Source of the DNA: Azoarcus sp.
GTDB lineage: Bacteria > Pseudomonadota > Gammaproteobacteria > Burkholderiales > Rhodocyclaceae
Reading direction: 5' to 3'
Length of the DNA stretch: 15,245 nt
NCBI GenBank assembly: GCA_031259795.1
Contig: JAIRLA010000016.1
Span: forward strand, 1 to 15,245
The position numbers and the translations under genes were made by a program. The stretch's first letter is position 1. Every line of letters starts with the position of its first letter. The notes beneath the pieces are model-generated. The model was given only the letters and a program-made list of their open reading frames with translations, ran no database searches and was not told where the DNA came from. Positions 1 to 8,111 of this stretch are shown in pieces.

Positions 1-31
1 CGGCAAGCGACTGTGATTGAGGGGAGGTCAT
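1..31 (-). CDS. Possible 5' end of the next gene (start only, runs off the window)
   Basis: An ATG at 31-29 on the minus strand opens a frame that stays open to the window edge and reads MTSPQSQSLA. It lies 128 bp downstream of the glycosyltransferase stop and on the same strand. In XrtA-type exopolysaccharide loci the exosortase gene is commonly found near this point, so a start here would fit. Ten codons identify nothing, however, and I see no convincing ribosome binding site in front of it. This is a placeholder for a possible continuation of the operon, not an identified gene. Confidence 0.2.
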   Translation of the reverse strand, partial: MTSPQSQSLA

Positions 32-54
32 ACCGTGCAAGAAAGGCAAAACAC

Positions 55-132
55 CGTCACCGCAAGGCGTTTGTCGCCGCGACAATCCTCCCCCCTCGTC
101 ATTGCGAGGAGCGCATCGACGTGGCAATCCAG
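55..132. repeat. Two degenerate copies of a dispersed CGTCATTGCGAGG-type repeat
   Basis: Positions 97-132 begin CGTCATTGCGAGGAGCG and end GACGTGGCAATCCAG. The ends ATTGC and GCAAT are inverted, so the unit is an imperfect palindrome. Positions 55-90 are an older-looking copy in the same orientation with 23 of 36 positions identical and a period of 42 bp. Both sit just past the 3' end of the last exopolysaccharide gene. From memory, intergenic repeats of this sequence type occur in many copies in diverse proteobacterial genomes. I cannot count copies here. Confidence 0.6.
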
Positions 133-158
133 TTCCTTCCATCCGGCGCGAAGCGACG

Positions 159-1391
159 CTAATCAAATCCGATCCCTGATCCCTGATCCCCGTCCAGCAG
201 CCGGTCGAGCACCGCCAGGTGCGCTGGCCAGCTATGGCGTTCGAGCACGGTTTCGCGCGCCAGACGCCCCATGGTTTCGCTTCTGGCGGCGTCTTCCAGC
301 AGTCCGAGCGTGGCGGCGGCGAATTCCTGTGCGTTGGCGGCGATCCGGCATTCCCGCCCCGCGCTCACCGCCAGCCCGGCCGCCGTGGCGGCGGCCATGA
401 CGACCGGACGCGCCATCGCCATGGCTTCGAGCACCTTGTTCTGGACGCCGCGCGCAATCCTGAGCGGCGCTTCGACGACGTCGGCATGGGCGATATAGGG
501 CCGCACGTCCGGCACGCCTCCGGTCACCACGACGCTGTCGCCCGCCAATGCCCGCACCGCCGGCGCCGGACTCATGCCCACGATCCAGAAACGCGTCCGC
601 GGATGGCGGCGGCGGATGAGCGGCAGGATTTCGCCCACGAACCAGCATACCGCGTCGATATTGGGCCAATAGTCCATCGCCCCGGTAAATACCAGCACCG
701 GGCCGCCGGGCGGATAGGGGTTGGGCAGGTCGTGCTCCGGGGAGAAAAATCCGGCGTCGACGCCGTTTTGCATGACCCGGACCCGCGCCGCCAGTCCGGG
801 CGCGCCGCGCATGAAGAATTCCGCTTCGGCGGCCGTGGCGAACAGGCTGGCGTCGCTTGCCGCTGCCGCGCCGCGCTCGAAGGCGGACAGGCGCTCGCTC
901 TCGCGGCGGTAGAGCCACGACAACGGCCAGCGGTGGTCTCCGGCGTATTGCGCCCACTTGGCCGAGTCCACGTCGCAAAAGTCGACCACCCGCCGCGTCA
1001 GGCCCGGCGTATCGAGGTATTGCGCCATCGGCCCGGAAAAAACGACCGCGTCGACGATCCGCTCGCGGGCCACGGTTGCCCGTATCCAGCGCGACAGGGC
1101 GCAATCGCGGTAATACGGCAGGCTCAACGCCTCGCCGGCGGCGAATCCGCGCAGACTCGCCAGCCGTCGCGCGCGCGGCATGATCCTGATCGCCCGGACA
1201 TCCTCGCACCATTCGCGCAAAATCCCGACGTGGCGGATGTCGCCGGGCTGGTCGACGAAAGTGCCGAGAAACACGCGGCGCTCGCGGGCGAGCCAGCGCA
1301 GGATATTGAATGAGCGCACCTTGTCGCCCTTGTTGGGCGGGTATGGAATGCGGTGCGTCAGATAAAGCAGGGGAGGACGCGCATTTGCCAC
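159..1391 (-). CDS. TIGR03087-type XrtA/PEP-CTERM glycosyltransferase (GT4-like)
   Basis: The product is a 410-residue GT-B-fold glycosyltransferase, probably cytoplasmic, that would add a sugar to the exopolysaccharide repeat unit. The N-terminal part has the family-like opening LTHRIPYPPNKGDKVRSF (11-28), then DVDSAKWAQYA (140-150). The linker region carries GAMDYWPN (237-244). The donor-binding C-terminal half holds the conserved segment from APLRIARG (308) through NKVLEAMAMARPVV (318-331). The start is GTG, 6 bp after the TAA of the FemAB gene. A GGGG lies upstream, but the ribosome site is weak, so the gene probably depends on translation from upstream. The C-terminus (GDQGSGIGFD) is written by a 7-bp tandem repeat. 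The family is clear; the donor and acceptor sugars are unknown. Confidence 0.9.
   Translation of the reverse strand: MANARPPLLYLTHRIPYPPNKGDKVRSFNILRWLARERRVFLGTFVDQPGDIRHVGILREWCEDVRAIRIMPRARRLASLRGFAAGEALSLPYYRDCALSRWIRATVARERIVDAVVFSGPMAQYLDTPGLTRRVVDFCDVDSAKWAQYAGDHRWPLSWLYRRESERLSAFERGAAAASDASLFATAAEAEFFMRGAPGLAARVRVMQNGVDAGFFSPEHDLPNPYPPGGPVLVFTGAMDYWPNIDAVCWFVGEILPLIRRRHPRTRFWIVGMSPAPAVRALAGDSVVVTGGVPDVRPYIAHADVVEAPLRIARGVQNKVLEAMAMARPVVMAAATAAGLAVSAGRECRIAANAQEFAAATLGLLEDAARSETMGRLARETVLERHSWPAHLAVLDRLLDGDQGSGIGFD
171..191. repeat. Heptanucleotide tandem repeat at the 3' end of the glycosyltransferase
   Basis: GATCCCT at 171-177 is repeated at 178-184 and followed by GATCCCC at 185-191, giving three units of 7 bp. 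Because 21 bp is 7 codons, each unit is read in a different frame, which produces the Gly/Asp-rich tail of the protein just before its TAG stop at 161-159. Such arrays can change length by slippage. Confidence 0.7.
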
Positions 1392-1397
1392 TTTGCT

Positions 1398-2447
1398 TTA
1401 CCCCAGGCCGCGCACGATGAATGGGCCCAGGGTATTGGCCAATCCAGGCGGCAGACGTTTCCAGGCGGCAATGAACAGGCGGTATTTCGGATTCATCGGA
1501 TTGTTCCGCGGTATATCGCCGCGTTTATACAAACGATATTCATAGGACAGGGGCCGGGGTTCAAATCCCCAGTTCTTCTTGAAATGCCAAGGGCCGCTGC
1601 CGATCTTGCTGCGCCCGTAATCGAACAGGGCGCAGCCGCGCATGCGGGCGCGGCACATCAGTTCCCAGTATTTGAAATCGTTGGCGGCGAGCGCGCGCGC
1701 GCGCGGATAATCGCCCGCGTAGTACGGCAGCACTTCGTCGCGGAAATAAAACGCGAGCACGCTCGACAATATTTGCCCCGCCGCGTCGGTCACGGTGAGA
1801 ATTTCGCAATCGTTGCCGAATTCGGCGCGCAGGCGCGCGAAATACCGTTTCGGCAGCGCCGGGGTGCCATGGCGCAGGACATTGTCGGCATAGACCGCGA
1901 AAAACCGCTCCACATCATGGTCGAGATGGGCGACGAGGCCATTCTTGATGCCCTTGCGCACCATCGCCCGCTGTTTGCGCGGAATGGCGAGCATATCGGC
2001 TTCGGCCTCGGGCAGGATTTCCTTGCGAAAGGTGACGTAAATATCCTGCCGGGGCCAGCCCTCGTGGCGCGGCGCGAGATTGCGATATTCGAGATGGCGC
2101 ACGCCCAGCTTGCGCGCCAGCGCGTCGGCTTCGGCTTCGAGCGCGGCAACCGCGTCCTCGCCCGCGTCGTTCGCCGCGGCGACGCCGCCATAGACGCAGA
2201 AGGGCAGCGAGACGAGCGCGTGGCCGAACAGCAGGCTTTTCACTTCGGCCAGCGGCAGCACGGCAATGATCTCGCCGCCGCGTTCGACATAGAGGAAGAA
2301 GGTGCGGTGGCCGAAAACTTCGCCGATGATGCGCTGCCAGGCGGAAAGATGGAAAAACGTCGCCTGCGGCGTCGAGCGCACGAAAGCATCCCAGCGCGGC
2401 GTCTCCGCGGCGCAGAGCGTGCGCACGGCGAGCGCGGCGCCAGGCAT
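1398..2447 (-). CDS. FemAB-like XrtA/PEP-CTERM-associated acyltransferase (TIGR03019 type)
   Basis: A 349-residue protein with the GNAT/FemAB-type fold typical of XrtA exopolysaccharide loci. FemAB proteins transfer aminoacyl groups from aminoacyl-tRNA. For this subgroup the substrate is not established, and a modification of the polysaccharide or its carrier is inferred. Visible conserved blocks are FFHLSAWQRIIGEVFGH (31-47), PRKQRAMVRKGIKNG (156-170), YYAGDYPRAR (242-251) and a C-terminal FDYGRSKIGSGPWHFKKNWG (275-294). There is no signal peptide, which implies a cytoplasmic enzyme. The ATG start overlaps the deacetylase TGA by one base (TGATG), which suggests coupled translation and fixes the start. 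Length is normal for the family. Only the biochemical role is uncertain. Confidence 0.9.
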   Translation of the reverse strand: MPGAALAVRTLCAAETPRWDAFVRSTPQATFFHLSAWQRIIGEVFGHRTFFLYVERGGEIIAVLPLAEVKSLLFGHALVSLPFCVYGGVAAANDAGEDAVAALEAEADALARKLGVRHLEYRNLAPRHEGWPRQDIYVTFRKEILPEAEADMLAIPRKQRAMVRKGIKNGLVAHLDHDVERFFAVYADNVLRHGTPALPKRYFARLRAEFGNDCEILTVTDAAGQILSSVLAFYFRDEVLPYYAGDYPRARALAANDFKYWELMCRARMRGCALFDYGRSKIGSGPWHFKKNWGFEPRPLSYEYRLYKRGDIPRNNPMNPKYRLFIAAWKRLPPGLANTLGPFIVRGLG

Positions 2448-3295
2448 CACAAGGCGTCCCGGAACACGTCGTCCATCCGCCCCCAGTGAAAGTCGGCCAG
2501 CAGCCGGCGCAGGCGGCCTTCGGTGCGCGACAGGTTGACGTAGTGGCGGAAACGGGCCTTGAACGCGGCTTTCGCCACCCTGGGTTGCTCCGGGTCGATC
2601 TCCCAGGGGTGGAAATAGAAAACCGCCGCGCGCCCTTCGCCGCGATTGAGGCGGACGATCTGCCAGCGCGACATCGCATAGGGCAGCAGGCGGAAATAGC
2701 CGCCGCCGCCGGCGGGCCAGTTGCGCCCGAGCCAGCGCACGGTGGCGGGCGGGATTTCGGTCAGGCCCGAGGGCAGCCGCCACGGGAAGCGCGGCGCGTC
2801 CGGCATGCCGTAGTGATCGTGCCTGACGGGATAGACCGATGAGCTGTAGCGGTAGCCCGCCGCGGCGATGACTTCGTGCGCCCACGGATTGCCCGGGCCG
2901 ATGGAAAAATTCGGCGCGCGATAGCCCAGGATGGGCGCGCCGGAGAGATCTTCGAGCAGCGCCTTCGCCCGCGCGATGTCGGTGTGGAACGCCGCCGGGG
3001 TCATCGAACCGGCGCGTTCGTGACCATAGCCATGGCTGGCCAGTTCGTGGCCGCCGTCGACGATCCGGCGCACCATCTGCGGATAGCGCGTGGCGAGCCA
3101 GCCCAGCACGAAAAAGGTGGCGACCACGCCGCGCCCGGCGAACAGGTCGAGAATGCGGTCGATGTTGCGTTCGACCCGGCAGGGCGTGGAAGTCCAGCGC
3201 TCGCGCGGGAAACACTCCGCCAGCGCCGCAACCTGGAAATAATCCTCGACATCGACCGTGAGCGCGTTGCGGACGCTCGTGGCGGGGGCGCTCAT
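2447..3295 (-). CDS. XrtA-associated polysaccharide deacetylase (NodB fold plus DUF3473)
   Basis: A 282-residue carbohydrate esterase family 4 enzyme predicted to remove N-acetyl groups from the exopolysaccharide. The NodB-fold motifs are present: the catalytic Asp motif TVDVED (13-18), the metal site SHGYGH (87-92, with His88 and His92) and the RAP motif at 126-128. The histidine motif FYFHPWEIDPEQPR (226-239, His229) belongs to the C-terminal extension seen in TIGR03006/DUF3473 proteins. No signal peptide is apparent. The start chosen is ATG 3295-3293, which overlaps the wecB TGA as ATGA. An in-frame ATG 36 bases upstream exists, but it would extend into wecB and adds no conserved residues. 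Pairing with wecB fits a HexNAc-containing polymer. Confidence 0.92.
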   Translation of the reverse strand: MSAPATSVRNALTVDVEDYFQVAALAECFPRERWTSTPCRVERNIDRILDLFAGRGVVATFFVLGWLATRYPQMVRRIVDGGHELASHGYGHERAGSMTPAAFHTDIARAKALLEDLSGAPILGYRAPNFSIGPGNPWAHEVIAAAGYRYSSSVYPVRHDHYGMPDAPRFPWRLPSGLTEIPPATVRWLGRNWPAGGGGYFRLLPYAMSRWQIVRLNRGEGRAAVFYFHPWEIDPEQPRVAKAAFKARFRHYVNLSRTEGRLRRLLADFHWGRMDDVFRDAL

Positions 3296-4458
3296 ATCCC
3301 GGACGTCCCTTCGCGCCGCGCCGCCAGCCACGCGGCCAGATGCGCGGCGATGCGCCGGGCGGCCCGGCCATCCCAGTATTCCGGTTCCCGCCCCGCCTTG
3401 CCGCCGCCATCGAGCGCCGCCAGCGCCGCCGCGACAATGGCTTCGGGGTCGATGCCGACGAGGGTATTGGTGCCCTGTTCGATGGTGATCGGCCTTTCGG
3501 TGTTTTCGCGCAGGGTCAGGCAGGGCACGCCCAGCGCCGTGGTCTCTTCCTGGATGCCGCCGGAGTCGGTCAACACCATGCGCGCCCCCGCCATCAGGCC
3601 GAGCATTTCGAGATAGCCTTGCGGCGGCAGGATCAGGAAGCCGGGCGCGCCGATGCGATCGAGCATGCCGAAGCGCTCGAGGTTGGCGCGGGTGCGCGGA
3701 TGCAGCGCGATCACCAGCGGCAGGCGTTCGCCGATCCGGCGCAGGGCGTCGATGATCGGCCCCAGGATTTCGGGCCGGTCGACATTGGAAGGCCGGTGCA
3801 AGGTGACGAGGCCATGGCCGCCGGCGATCCGGCCCGCATCGAATCCGGCGGCGGCGAGCGATTGCGCGGGCGGCGTCGCCTTGACGAGATTCGCGCGCAG
3901 GCTGTCGATCATGACATTGCCGACGAATTCGATGCGTTCGGGGGCAATGCCCTCGCGCAGCAGGTTGTCGCGCGCGCCGCGCTCGGTGGTGTAGAGCACG
4001 TCGGCGATCTGGTCGGTGAGCACGCGGTTGATTTCTTCCGGCATGCGGCGGTCGTAGCTGCGCAAGCCGGCTTCGACATGAACCACCGGAACATGGCGCT
4101 TGGCCGCCACCAGGGCGCAGGCCAGGGTGGAATTGACATCGCCCGCCACCAGCACCGCCTTGGCGCCATGCTCTTCGAGCACCGGCTCGAAGCGGCGCAT
4201 GACCTCGGCGGTCTGCACGGCGTGCGATCCCGAACCGACGGCGAGATTGACATCCGGCTCGGGCAGTTCGAGATCGAGGAACAGGCGATCTTTCATCAGC
4301 GGATCGTAATGCTGGCCGGTATGCACCAGCAGTGTGCGCAAGGCGGGCCGCAATTCGGCAAAAGCGCGCATGATCGGCGCCACTTTCATGTAATTGGGGC
4401 GGGCGCCTACGACGCAGATGATTGGCGCATCGGCAGAAGAAGTAGTGTGTTCTTTCAT
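3292..4458 (-). CDS. wecB: UDP-N-acetylglucosamine 2-epimerase, non-hydrolysing
   Basis: A 388-residue cytoplasmic enzyme that interconverts UDP-GlcNAc and UDP-ManNAc, supplying ManNAc-type sugar to the exopolysaccharide. Family motifs are complete: GARPNYMKVAPI (18-29), HTGQHYD (46-52), AGDVNSTLA (105-113), HVEAGLRSYDRRMPEE (127-142), GNVMIDS (180-186), TLHRPSNVD (219-227), HPRTR (253-257) and LTDSGGIQEE (296-305), followed by RENTERP (317-323). The substrate-contacting Arg, Lys, Asp, Glu and His residues known from E. coli WecB appear conserved. The start is ATG 4458-4456, 10 bp after the ATPase TAA. The same frame is open for 63 codons upstream, but that stretch lies inside the ATPase gene and reads as Ser/Arg-rich noise. 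No strong ribosome site is visible. Confidence 0.95.
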   Translation of the reverse strand: MKEHTTSSADAPIICVVGARPNYMKVAPIMRAFAELRPALRTLLVHTGQHYDPLMKDRLFLDLELPEPDVNLAVGSGSHAVQTAEVMRRFEPVLEEHGAKAVLVAGDVNSTLACALVAAKRHVPVVHVEAGLRSYDRRMPEEINRVLTDQIADVLYTTERGARDNLLREGIAPERIEFVGNVMIDSLRANLVKATPPAQSLAAAGFDAGRIAGGHGLVTLHRPSNVDRPEILGPIIDALRRIGERLPLVIALHPRTRANLERFGMLDRIGAPGFLILPPQGYLEMLGLMAGARMVLTDSGGIQEETTALGVPCLTLRENTERPITIEQGTNTLVGIDPEAIVAAALAALDGGGKAGREPEYWDGRAARRIAAHLAAWLAARREGTSGI

Positions 4459-4468
4459 TGCGGCGGTC

Positions 4469-5509
4469 TTACGATTGTTTTCCAGAAGGCGTTTCGCGCC
4501 GCACCGCCTGCAATAGCTGATTGAGGACATTGACCGCGGCGCCGAGGGATTGCTCGACGCGGGCGATGCGGCTTTCCAGCTTGCGATTCTCGACGCTGGC
4601 GACCAGTTTGACCGTTTTGAGCAGATCGCTGCCCTGCACATCGACACTGCCGCTGGCGGCGTCGATCAAACCCGCGCCCCGCGGCGTCCGCATGGCGAAT
4701 TCTTCCTGCAATTCAGCGATCACGGCCCTGGCATCCTCTTCGCCAATGTCGTGGCGCTTGGCAAGACCGGCGGCCAGCAGCAGACGGTCGCACAGCGCAT
4801 TGATCCGCCGGGGAATGCCTTCGCTATGGGCGTGGATCAGGGCGAATACCCCGGGACCGAAGTCCGGATCGTTCTTCCAGCCCACCCGGCGCAGGCGATG
4901 CAACACATAAGCCTCGGTCTCCCCGGCATCGAGCGGGCCGAGATGATAGGAAGCGATCACTCTTTGGCGCAACTGCTGCATCCGGTTGCTTTGCATGATG
5001 TCGCGGAATTCCGGCTGGCCGACGAGGAAACTTTGCAGCAAGGCATGATCTTCGAGCTGGAAGTTGGACAACATGCGCAGTTCTTCGAGCGCGGCGGGCG
5101 CGAGATTCTGGGCCTCGTCGACCACCAGCAGCGCCCGCTTGCCCTCGGCCGTGACCCGCACCAGGAAAGTCTCGATCGCCAGCAGCAGCCCGGCCTTGTC
5201 CAGCCCCTTGCACGGAATGCCGAAGGCGGTGGACACCAGCCGCAGGACATCGCCCGCGTCGAGCTGGGTGCTGACGAGATTCGCCGCCACGACCTTGTCC
5301 GGGTTGAGGCGTTCGAGCAGGCTGCGGACGAGCGTGGTCTTTCCCGCGCCGACTTCGCCGGTGATGACGATGAAGCCTTCGCCCTGGTGCAGGCCGTATT
5401 CGAGATAGGCCAGCGCCCGCCGATGCCCCCGGCTGCCGAACAGGAACGAGGGATCGGGGTTGAGCTGGAAGGGCTTGCCGGTGAAGCCGAAAAAAGATCC
5501 GTAAATCAC
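4469..5509 (-). CDS. XrtA/PEP-CTERM-associated AAA ATPase (TIGR03015, ExeA-like)
   Basis: A 346-residue ATPase of the ExeA/GspA-like AAA group, named in XrtA loci as a putative secretion ATPase. The N-terminal signature FFGFTGKPFQLNPDPSFLFG (6-25) and HRRALAYLEYGLHQGEGF (29-46) precede Walker A GEVGAGKTT (51-59), Walker B LLVVDEAQN (127-135) and the arginine-containing RQRV (181-184). Residues from about 298 to 340 look like a coiled coil (heptads of Leu, Val and Ile), perhaps for oligomerisation. The start is probably GTG 5509-5507, because the conserved IYGSFFGF begins right after it and no ATG is available. It lies 8 bp from the preceding TAA with no clear ribosome site. The family is certain; its partner is not known. 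Confidence 0.9.
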   Translation of the reverse strand: MIYGSFFGFTGKPFQLNPDPSFLFGSRGHRRALAYLEYGLHQGEGFIVITGEVGAGKTTLVRSLLERLNPDKVVAANLVSTQLDAGDVLRLVSTAFGIPCKGLDKAGLLLAIETFLVRVTAEGKRALLVVDEAQNLAPAALEELRMLSNFQLEDHALLQSFLVGQPEFRDIMQSNRMQQLRQRVIASYHLGPLDAGETEAYVLHRLRRVGWKNDPDFGPGVFALIHAHSEGIPRRINALCDRLLLAAGLAKRHDIGEEDARAVIAELQEEFAMRTPRGAGLIDAASGSVDVQGSDLLKTVKLVASVENRKLESRIARVEQSLGAAVNVLNQLLQAVRRETPSGKQS

Positions 5510-5517
5510 GAATGTGC

Positions 5518-7095
5518 TTAAAACGTCATGCCGAGGTTGGCGGAAACCGAGTTCTCGGTGTAGTCGCCATCCGTCACGTCCGTATCGGAGCGCTGGTGGT
5601 TGTAGGTCAGGCCCGCCTGGGTCTGCAAGCCCAGCCGCGTGTTCAGGCCCAGGGAAGCCGAGGTGCGCCGGGTATCGAGGCCGCTGCTCATGCCTTCTCC
5701 CCTGGTGCGCCAGTGCGTCACCATGGCGTTGAGCGAGGACAGGGAGGAGAGGCGGCGCGTGAGCGACAGCGTGCCCGAAATCATCTCCAGGTCGTTGGCC
5801 AGGGCGAAGCTGTCGAACGCCGACAGGCTGCCCAGCGAGATGCGCTTGCGCTTGGAGTGCTGCGCCGACAAGGTGATGGTATTGCGCACGCCCGTGTATG
5901 TCACTCCGGCGCGCCAGGTTTCGTCCCGGTAATAGGCGTTGGTGATGAAATCCCCCGATGGATAATGCAGCAGGCCGCGCACGAGGGCCTCGCGCTGGAC
6001 GGGATCGGGATACATGGCGATCAGGTTGGGATTGTTGAACCAGGCCAGGAACTGCGGATCCTGGTAAAGACTCCCGCCCAGCGAATCCATCGACGACGAA
6101 ATGCCGCGGCTGCCGCTGATTTCCCACAGCGTGCGCCGGGCGCGGTGGCCGAGATTGAAACTGTAGCCGTTGCCGAAAGCGCGCCTCTCGGACAACAACG
6201 ACACCGTCGTGCGCGGCGTCGGCTGCCAGTCGAAGCCGCCGCCCCAGATGTTTTTGTCTTCCTCGTCGCCAAAGCCGTAATCATTGGATTCGCGCCCGCC
6301 GGTGAAGCGCAGGCGCAACTCCGACGCCACGTTGATGAAGATCGTCGCCCGTCCCAATTGGCGGCGGACTTCCTGATCCGTCGAGTCGTACTCGGTGGCG
6401 GAGCGGCTGTACTCCACGTTCCAGCCCATGTAACGGAACGCGTGCGGATTGCCGATCTGCCCCGACCACAACTGCTCGCGTTGCCCGCCGAATTTCAGCA
6501 TGTTGCCGTCGAGCCAGCTCGAACGGTAGCGAAGCGCCCCCTGCGCCGCGTCGCCGAGGCGGAATTGCAACCTCGGCCCCAGCGCCCAGGTGCGCACTTC
6601 GTCTTCCTTGGCGACGTTCAGACGGTCATCACTGATACGGCCATAAAACGGAGAGCGATTGTTGCGGCTGATATTGGAATCGAGGTCGATGAAGAGCATG
6701 TCTTGCACCGCTTCGAGCGTATTCGCGCTCTGCAACGTGACAAAGGACTGGTTCAACCCGTCACTGCGGGCATAGCCGACATTGCGCCACCTGGCATCGA
6801 AAATCCCCGTCAAACGCCCGCGATCATCGGTGTAGCGGATGCCCGGCGAGACTTCGAGTATCCAGTCCGCGTTCTTCTCATGGGCCGCGCCGGCGTTGTC
6901 GCTCCAGGTCAGGCGGGTGTCGAGCCGGGGGACGATCTGCCGCGAGTTTTTGCCCGCCGCCGCGCTTTCCATCTGGGGGAGTTCCTTTTCGGACAGAACC
7001 TGGCCCAGTTGCTGGGCGCCGGCGTTCGCCCCGCTCAAGGCCGCGGGCAGCGCGAGCAACAGGCAGATCTTGCGTCCCCCGGTGCTAACGCGCAT
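5518..7095 (-). CDS. XrtA/PEP-CTERM-associated outer-membrane protein (TIGR03016 type)
   Basis: A 525-residue exported protein. Residues 1-27 form a Sec signal peptide (basic MRVSTGGRK, hydrophobic core CLLLALPAALSGA, probable cleavage AGA|QQ). The mature part has many alternating polar/hydrophobic stretches with aromatic residues, such as RLTWSDN, GIRYTDDRG, SLGLNTRLGLQTQAGLTYNH and YTENSVSANLGMTF. It ends in phenylalanine, as outer-membrane beta-barrels do. The match to the TIGR03016 family rests on this pattern and on its place between the BY-kinase and the ATPase. Its role is inferred to be in polysaccharide passage across the outer membrane. The start at 7095 has a good ribosome site (GGGAG, 5-base spacing) and overlaps the kinase 3' end by 11 bp. 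Confidence 0.85.
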   Translation of the reverse strand: MRVSTGGRKICLLLALPAALSGANAGAQQLGQVLSEKELPQMESAAAGKNSRQIVPRLDTRLTWSDNAGAAHEKNADWILEVSPGIRYTDDRGRLTGIFDARWRNVGYARSDGLNQSFVTLQSANTLEAVQDMLFIDLDSNISRNNRSPFYGRISDDRLNVAKEDEVRTWALGPRLQFRLGDAAQGALRYRSSWLDGNMLKFGGQREQLWSGQIGNPHAFRYMGWNVEYSRSATEYDSTDQEVRRQLGRATIFINVASELRLRFTGGRESNDYGFGDEEDKNIWGGGFDWQPTPRTTVSLLSERRAFGNGYSFNLGHRARRTLWEISGSRGISSSMDSLGGSLYQDPQFLAWFNNPNLIAMYPDPVQREALVRGLLHYPSGDFITNAYYRDETWRAGVTYTGVRNTITLSAQHSKRKRISLGSLSAFDSFALANDLEMISGTLSLTRRLSSLSSLNAMVTHWRTRGEGMSSGLDTRRTSASLGLNTRLGLQTQAGLTYNHQRSDTDVTDGDYTENSVSANLGMTF

Positions 7096-8092
7096 TCTTG
7101 CTCCCTTTCGACCCGCTCTTGCCCCTGCTGCCATGGCGGCTCTTGCTGTTGCCAGTACCATAACCATAGCCATATTTATATCCATATCCATAAGAGCCCC
7201 TTCCTTCTCCACGGGACTTATTCAACACCAACAATTTGACAGGACAAGATTCGATCGTCGCCAGCGCGTTCTTCACTGTGCCGTGCGTCGTTTTCTCGGC
7301 CTCGATCACGATAATGACTTGTCCCATGTGGGTCGCCAGTACACGAGATTCGGTCGTCACCAGGAGCGGCGGGGAGTCGAATATGACGATCCGGTCAGGA
7401 TAGCGGCGGACGACCTGTTCGAGCAGGCGCGCCATGGCGTCGGAGGCCAGCATTTCGGTGGCGCGGGCGTGAGGCATGCCCGCCGGCAGCAAGGTCAGTT
7501 TGTCGATATTGGTGCGCAGCAACACTTCGCTGAGATCCTCGACCTCGCCGCCAAGGACATCCAGCAAGCCGCGCTGGGGACGCACGCCGAGGCGGCTCAG
7601 CACCGACGATCGCGCCACGTCGGCGTCGACCAGCAATATCCGGTAATCGAGTTCCATGGCCATGCTGATGGACAGGTTGATCGCGGTAAACGACTTGCCT
7701 TCGCCCGGCAGGGCGCTCGTCACCATGATGAGACTGCCGTTTTCGATCGCCGAAGCGCCGGTGGCGGTCGCGTTTTTCAGGAGCGGACGTTTGATCAGGC
7801 GGAACTCTTCGGCGATCCGCGAACGCGGCAAATCGGGCGTCACCATGCCGCGCGCGACGAGGCGCTTCATGTCGATGGCGACCATGCGCGAGATCGGGTT
7901 TTCAGTCCTGGGCGGCGCGGCGGCGGCGGCGGCGGCTTCCCTTCGCGCCGGCGGCTCCGCTCCGCGCGGCGACGGCATGGACGGCGCGACCTGCACGGAA
8001 CGCGCCCCGCCGGTTTCCGGCTGATCGACGAACTCCCCCGCCGCCCGCTTGAGGGCATCGAGGCGCGCCGCAGCTTTTTCAATGAGGCTCAT
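7085..8092 (-). CDS. XrtA-associated BY-kinase (tyrosine autokinase, TIGR03018 type)
   Basis: A 335-residue cytoplasmic bacterial tyrosine kinase that would autophosphorylate and regulate polymer length together with the chain-length protein encoded just upstream. A low-complexity linker (about 23-65, including seven consecutive Ala at 53-59) leads to EEFRLIKRPLL (95-105). The P-loop domain has Walker A SALPGEGKS (126-134), Walker A' LLVDADVARSS (153-163) and Walker B IVIFDSPPLL (235-244). The C-terminal tail has six tyrosines at 301-311 in an alternating Tyr-Gly pattern, followed by a Lys/Ser/Gly-rich end. This is the expected autophosphorylation cluster. It is a separate protein from its membrane activator, as in the Firmicute CapA/CapB arrangement. 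The start is ATG, 19 bp after the previous stop. Confidence 0.93.
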   Translation of the reverse strand: MSLIEKAAARLDALKRAAGEFVDQPETGGARSVQVAPSMPSPRGAEPPARREAAAAAAAPPRTENPISRMVAIDMKRLVARGMVTPDLPRSRIAEEFRLIKRPLLKNATATGASAIENGSLIMVTSALPGEGKSFTAINLSISMAMELDYRILLVDADVARSSVLSRLGVRPQRGLLDVLGGEVEDLSEVLLRTNIDKLTLLPAGMPHARATEMLASDAMARLLEQVVRRYPDRIVIFDSPPLLVTTESRVLATHMGQVIIVIEAEKTTHGTVKNALATIESCPVKLLVLNKSRGEGRGSYGYGYKYGYGYGTGNSKSRHGSRGKSGSKGSKNAR

Positions 8093-8111
8093 CGCCTGTC
8101 CGGCTCCCGTT

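Noticed and set aside
4459..4647. Upstream extension of wecB (63 codons)
   Set aside because: It lies within the ATPase coding region in another frame and reads as Ser/Arg-rich sequence with no WecB similarity.
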